From Candidatus Gastranaerophilales bacterium (lineage in GTDB: Bacteria > Cyanobacteriota > Vampirovibrionia > Gastranaerophilales > Gastranaerophilaceae), in contig CAAGQE010000171.1 in NCBI GenBank assembly GCA_900772035.1, positions 1 through 7,271 on the forward strand: a DNA stretch of 7,271 bases. The letters run 5' to 3'. Shown here piece by piece: positions 6,389-7,271 of the stretch. Both the position numbers and the translations under genes were made by a program. The notes beneath the pieces were generated by a model, which saw only the letters and a program-made list of their open reading frames with translations, ran no database searches and was not told the DNA's origin. The number at the start of each line of letters is the position of its first letter. Positions within the stretch are counted from its first letter, which is position 1.

Positions 6389-6421
6389 AAGACCTTGTTT
6401 TTTAAGACAAGGTCTTTTTTT
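6389..6421 (+). terminator. Intrinsic terminator after the ankyrin gene
   Basis: AAGACCTTGT (6389-6398) pairs perfectly over 10 bases with ACAAGGTCTT (6407-6416) around an 8-base loop. The downstream T-run covers 6415-6421. It closes the receiver-ankyrin unit 26 bases after the stop codon. Confidence 0.92.
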
Positions 6422-6448
6422 GAACATTATTAGTGTTTGATGTACAAT
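6420..6448 (+). promoter_or_regulatory. Promoter of the biotin ligase gene
   Basis: TTGAAC (6420-6425), a 17-base spacer, then TACAAT (6443-6448): a good sigma-70-type match with ideal spacing. The -35 begins in the T-run of the preceding terminator. Seven bases after the -10 is 6455, the A of the biotin ligase ATG, so the transcript would have no leader or almost none. Confidence 0.65.
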
Positions 6449-6454
6449 TAATGT

Positions 6455-7183
6455 ATGAACACTCCATGCTTGAAACATTATAAAGAATTAAACTCTACAA
6501 ACTCCTATGTTTTGGATAATTTTGATAATTTGAAGACGGGAGATGTTGTTGTAACCGATGTTCAAACCTCTGGCAGAGGAAGATTTGACAGAGTTTGGGA
6601 AGGTTCATCTTCGGAAAATATTTATATGACGTTTGTCATAAAACCCGAAAATACGGACAGTTTCCCGTTTGTTAATTTAACACAATATTTGTCGGTTATT
6701 TTAAACAGAGTTTTAAACAGAGATTTTGGGGTGAAATCGAACATTAAATGGCCTAATGACCTTTTATTCGAGGGCAAAAAGATATCGGGAATTTTGGCTG
6801 AGGTAAAAACATCTTTGGGTAAAATGCAAGGAGTTGCGCTCGGTGTCGGCATAAATGTAAATTGCGATATGTCAAAGTTTAAAGAACTTCCGAATGCAAC
6901 GTCAATAAGTTCAATTCTCGGTCATAGTGTTAATAAAGAAGATTTGTTAAACCTTGTTGTTGAAGAATTTTTCAAAGATTTTGAAGAATTTTCAAAGCAA
7001 GGTTTTGTATTTATTTCTGATGAATACAAAAAAATGTGCAAATTCAACGATACCGTTAAAATCAGCGCGTCATCAAATAATGGAGAGTTCAAATTTGACG
7101 CATTGAACGACGACGGTACATTGAGCGTTTTGGACGATAATAACAAAAAAATCACAATAGTAAACGGAGATATATTATGTTAA
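6455..7183 (+). CDS. birA: Biotin-protein ligase, monofunctional (no DNA-binding domain)
   Basis: This enzyme activates biotin with ATP and attaches it to a lysine of biotin carrier domains in the cytoplasm. The 242-aa length lacks the N-terminal helix-turn-helix of E. coli BirA, so it is a ligase only, not a repressor. S-T-N (14-16) opens the catalytic domain. The biotinyl-AMP loop is Q-T-S-G-R-G-R at 37-43, followed by F-D-R-V-W where E. coli has R-G-R-K-W. K-W-P-N-D-L is at 98-103 and G-K-K-I-S-G-I-L-A-E at 107-116, with Lys109 matching the catalytic lysine. A small C-terminal SH3-like domain ends in the I-V-N-G-D region. No ribosome binding site precedes the ATG, which fits the leaderless transcript predicted from its promoter. 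The last bases overlap the next gene, an OadG subunit, suggesting this ligase serves that biotin enzyme among others. Confidence 0.92.
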   Translation: MNTPCLKHYKELNSTNSYVLDNFDNLKTGDVVVTDVQTSGRGRFDRVWEGSSSENIYMTFVIKPENTDSFPFVNLTQYLSVILNRVLNRDFGVKSNIKWPNDLLFEGKKISGILAEVKTSLGKMQGVALGVGINVNCDMSKFKELPNATSISSILGHSVNKEDLLNLVVEEFFKDFEEFSKQGFVFISDEYKKMCKFNDTVKISASSNNGEFKFDALNDDGTLSVLDDNNKKITIVNGDILC

Positions 7184-7271
7184 ACGAAGGCTTAATTTTA
7201 ATGGGCGTGGGAATGGGAACTGTGTTTTCTTTCCTCGTAATTCTTTGGTTTGCGGTTACTGTAATGAGTAA
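7177..7271 (+). CDS. OadG-like gamma subunit of a sodium-pumping decarboxylase, 3' partial
   Basis: Only 31 codons are visible before the window ends. They give M-L-N-E-G-L-I-L-M-G-V-G-M-G-T-V-F-S-F-L and then a single hydrophobic helix ending V-M-S. This is the characteristic N-terminus of the small gamma chain of oxaloacetate or methylmalonyl-CoA decarboxylases: a short polar start, an M-G-x-G-M-G-T-V-F motif and one membrane helix. In the family this chain anchors the biotin-bearing and carboxyltransferase subunits to the membrane pump. The ATG overlaps the biotin ligase stop by 7 bases, with GGAG 7 bases upstream, so translation is probably coupled. Whether oxaloacetate or another acid is decarboxylated depends on genes beyond the window. 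Confidence 0.75.
   Translation, partial: MLNEGLILMGVGMGTVFSFLVILWFAVTVMS

Noticed and set aside
1..7271. CRISPR array, tRNA, rRNA, insertion sequence or prophage
   Set aside because: I saw no spaced direct repeats, cloverleaf with CCA-type end, rRNA-like stretch, transposase or terminal inverted repeats.

Overview
This is an AT-rich bacterial window with eight recognisable protein genes on the plus strand. Two of them run off the window edges. There are also two pockets of small minus-strand genes. The organism cannot be fixed from the sequence alone. Low GC, TTG starts and a serine hydrolase whose omega-loop resembles cyanobacterial versions (W-L-P-D-L-K-G-T-N) point weakly to a gut-type Vampirovibrionia/Gastranaerophilales lineage. 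This is an inference with low to moderate confidence.

Layout. (1) 1-1139: the 3' part of a membrane-anchored class-A-beta-lactamase-like serine hydrolase, closed by a bidirectional terminator. (2) 1186-1459, minus strand: two overlapping small unknown ORFs that converge on that terminator. They diverge from a promoter region shared with the next gene. (3) 1524-4951: a dicarboxylate/amino-acid:cation symporter, a D-lactate-dehydrogenase-like 2-hydroxyacid dehydrogenase and a membrane-bound family 2 (GtrB/DPM1-like) glycosyltransferase. All point the same way with short gaps. (4) 4957-5201, minus strand: one or two small unknown ORFs in what otherwise looks like a 400-base gap. The upstream one has its own ribosome binding site and promoter candidate. 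(5) 5285-6421: a promoter, a stand-alone receiver domain, an exported ankyrin-repeat protein only 2 bases downstream, and a terminator. (6) 6420-7271: a well-formed promoter, a biotin-protein ligase, and the start of an OadG-like gamma subunit of a biotin-dependent sodium-pumping decarboxylase. OadG overlaps the ligase stop codon.

How the genes work together. The ligase and OadG form a coherent biotin-decarboxylase unit: one gene would attach biotin, and the pump that uses biotin follows. The symporter plus the D-2-hydroxyacid dehydrogenase suggest organic-acid or amino-acid uptake and redox balancing, but their link is only co-orientation. The receiver and ankyrin genes form a tight two-gene unit with no kinase or output domain in view. 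The most unusual points are the small minus-strand genes, the serine hydrolase lacking the deacylating glutamate, and a ligase promoter placed so that transcription would begin at the start codon.
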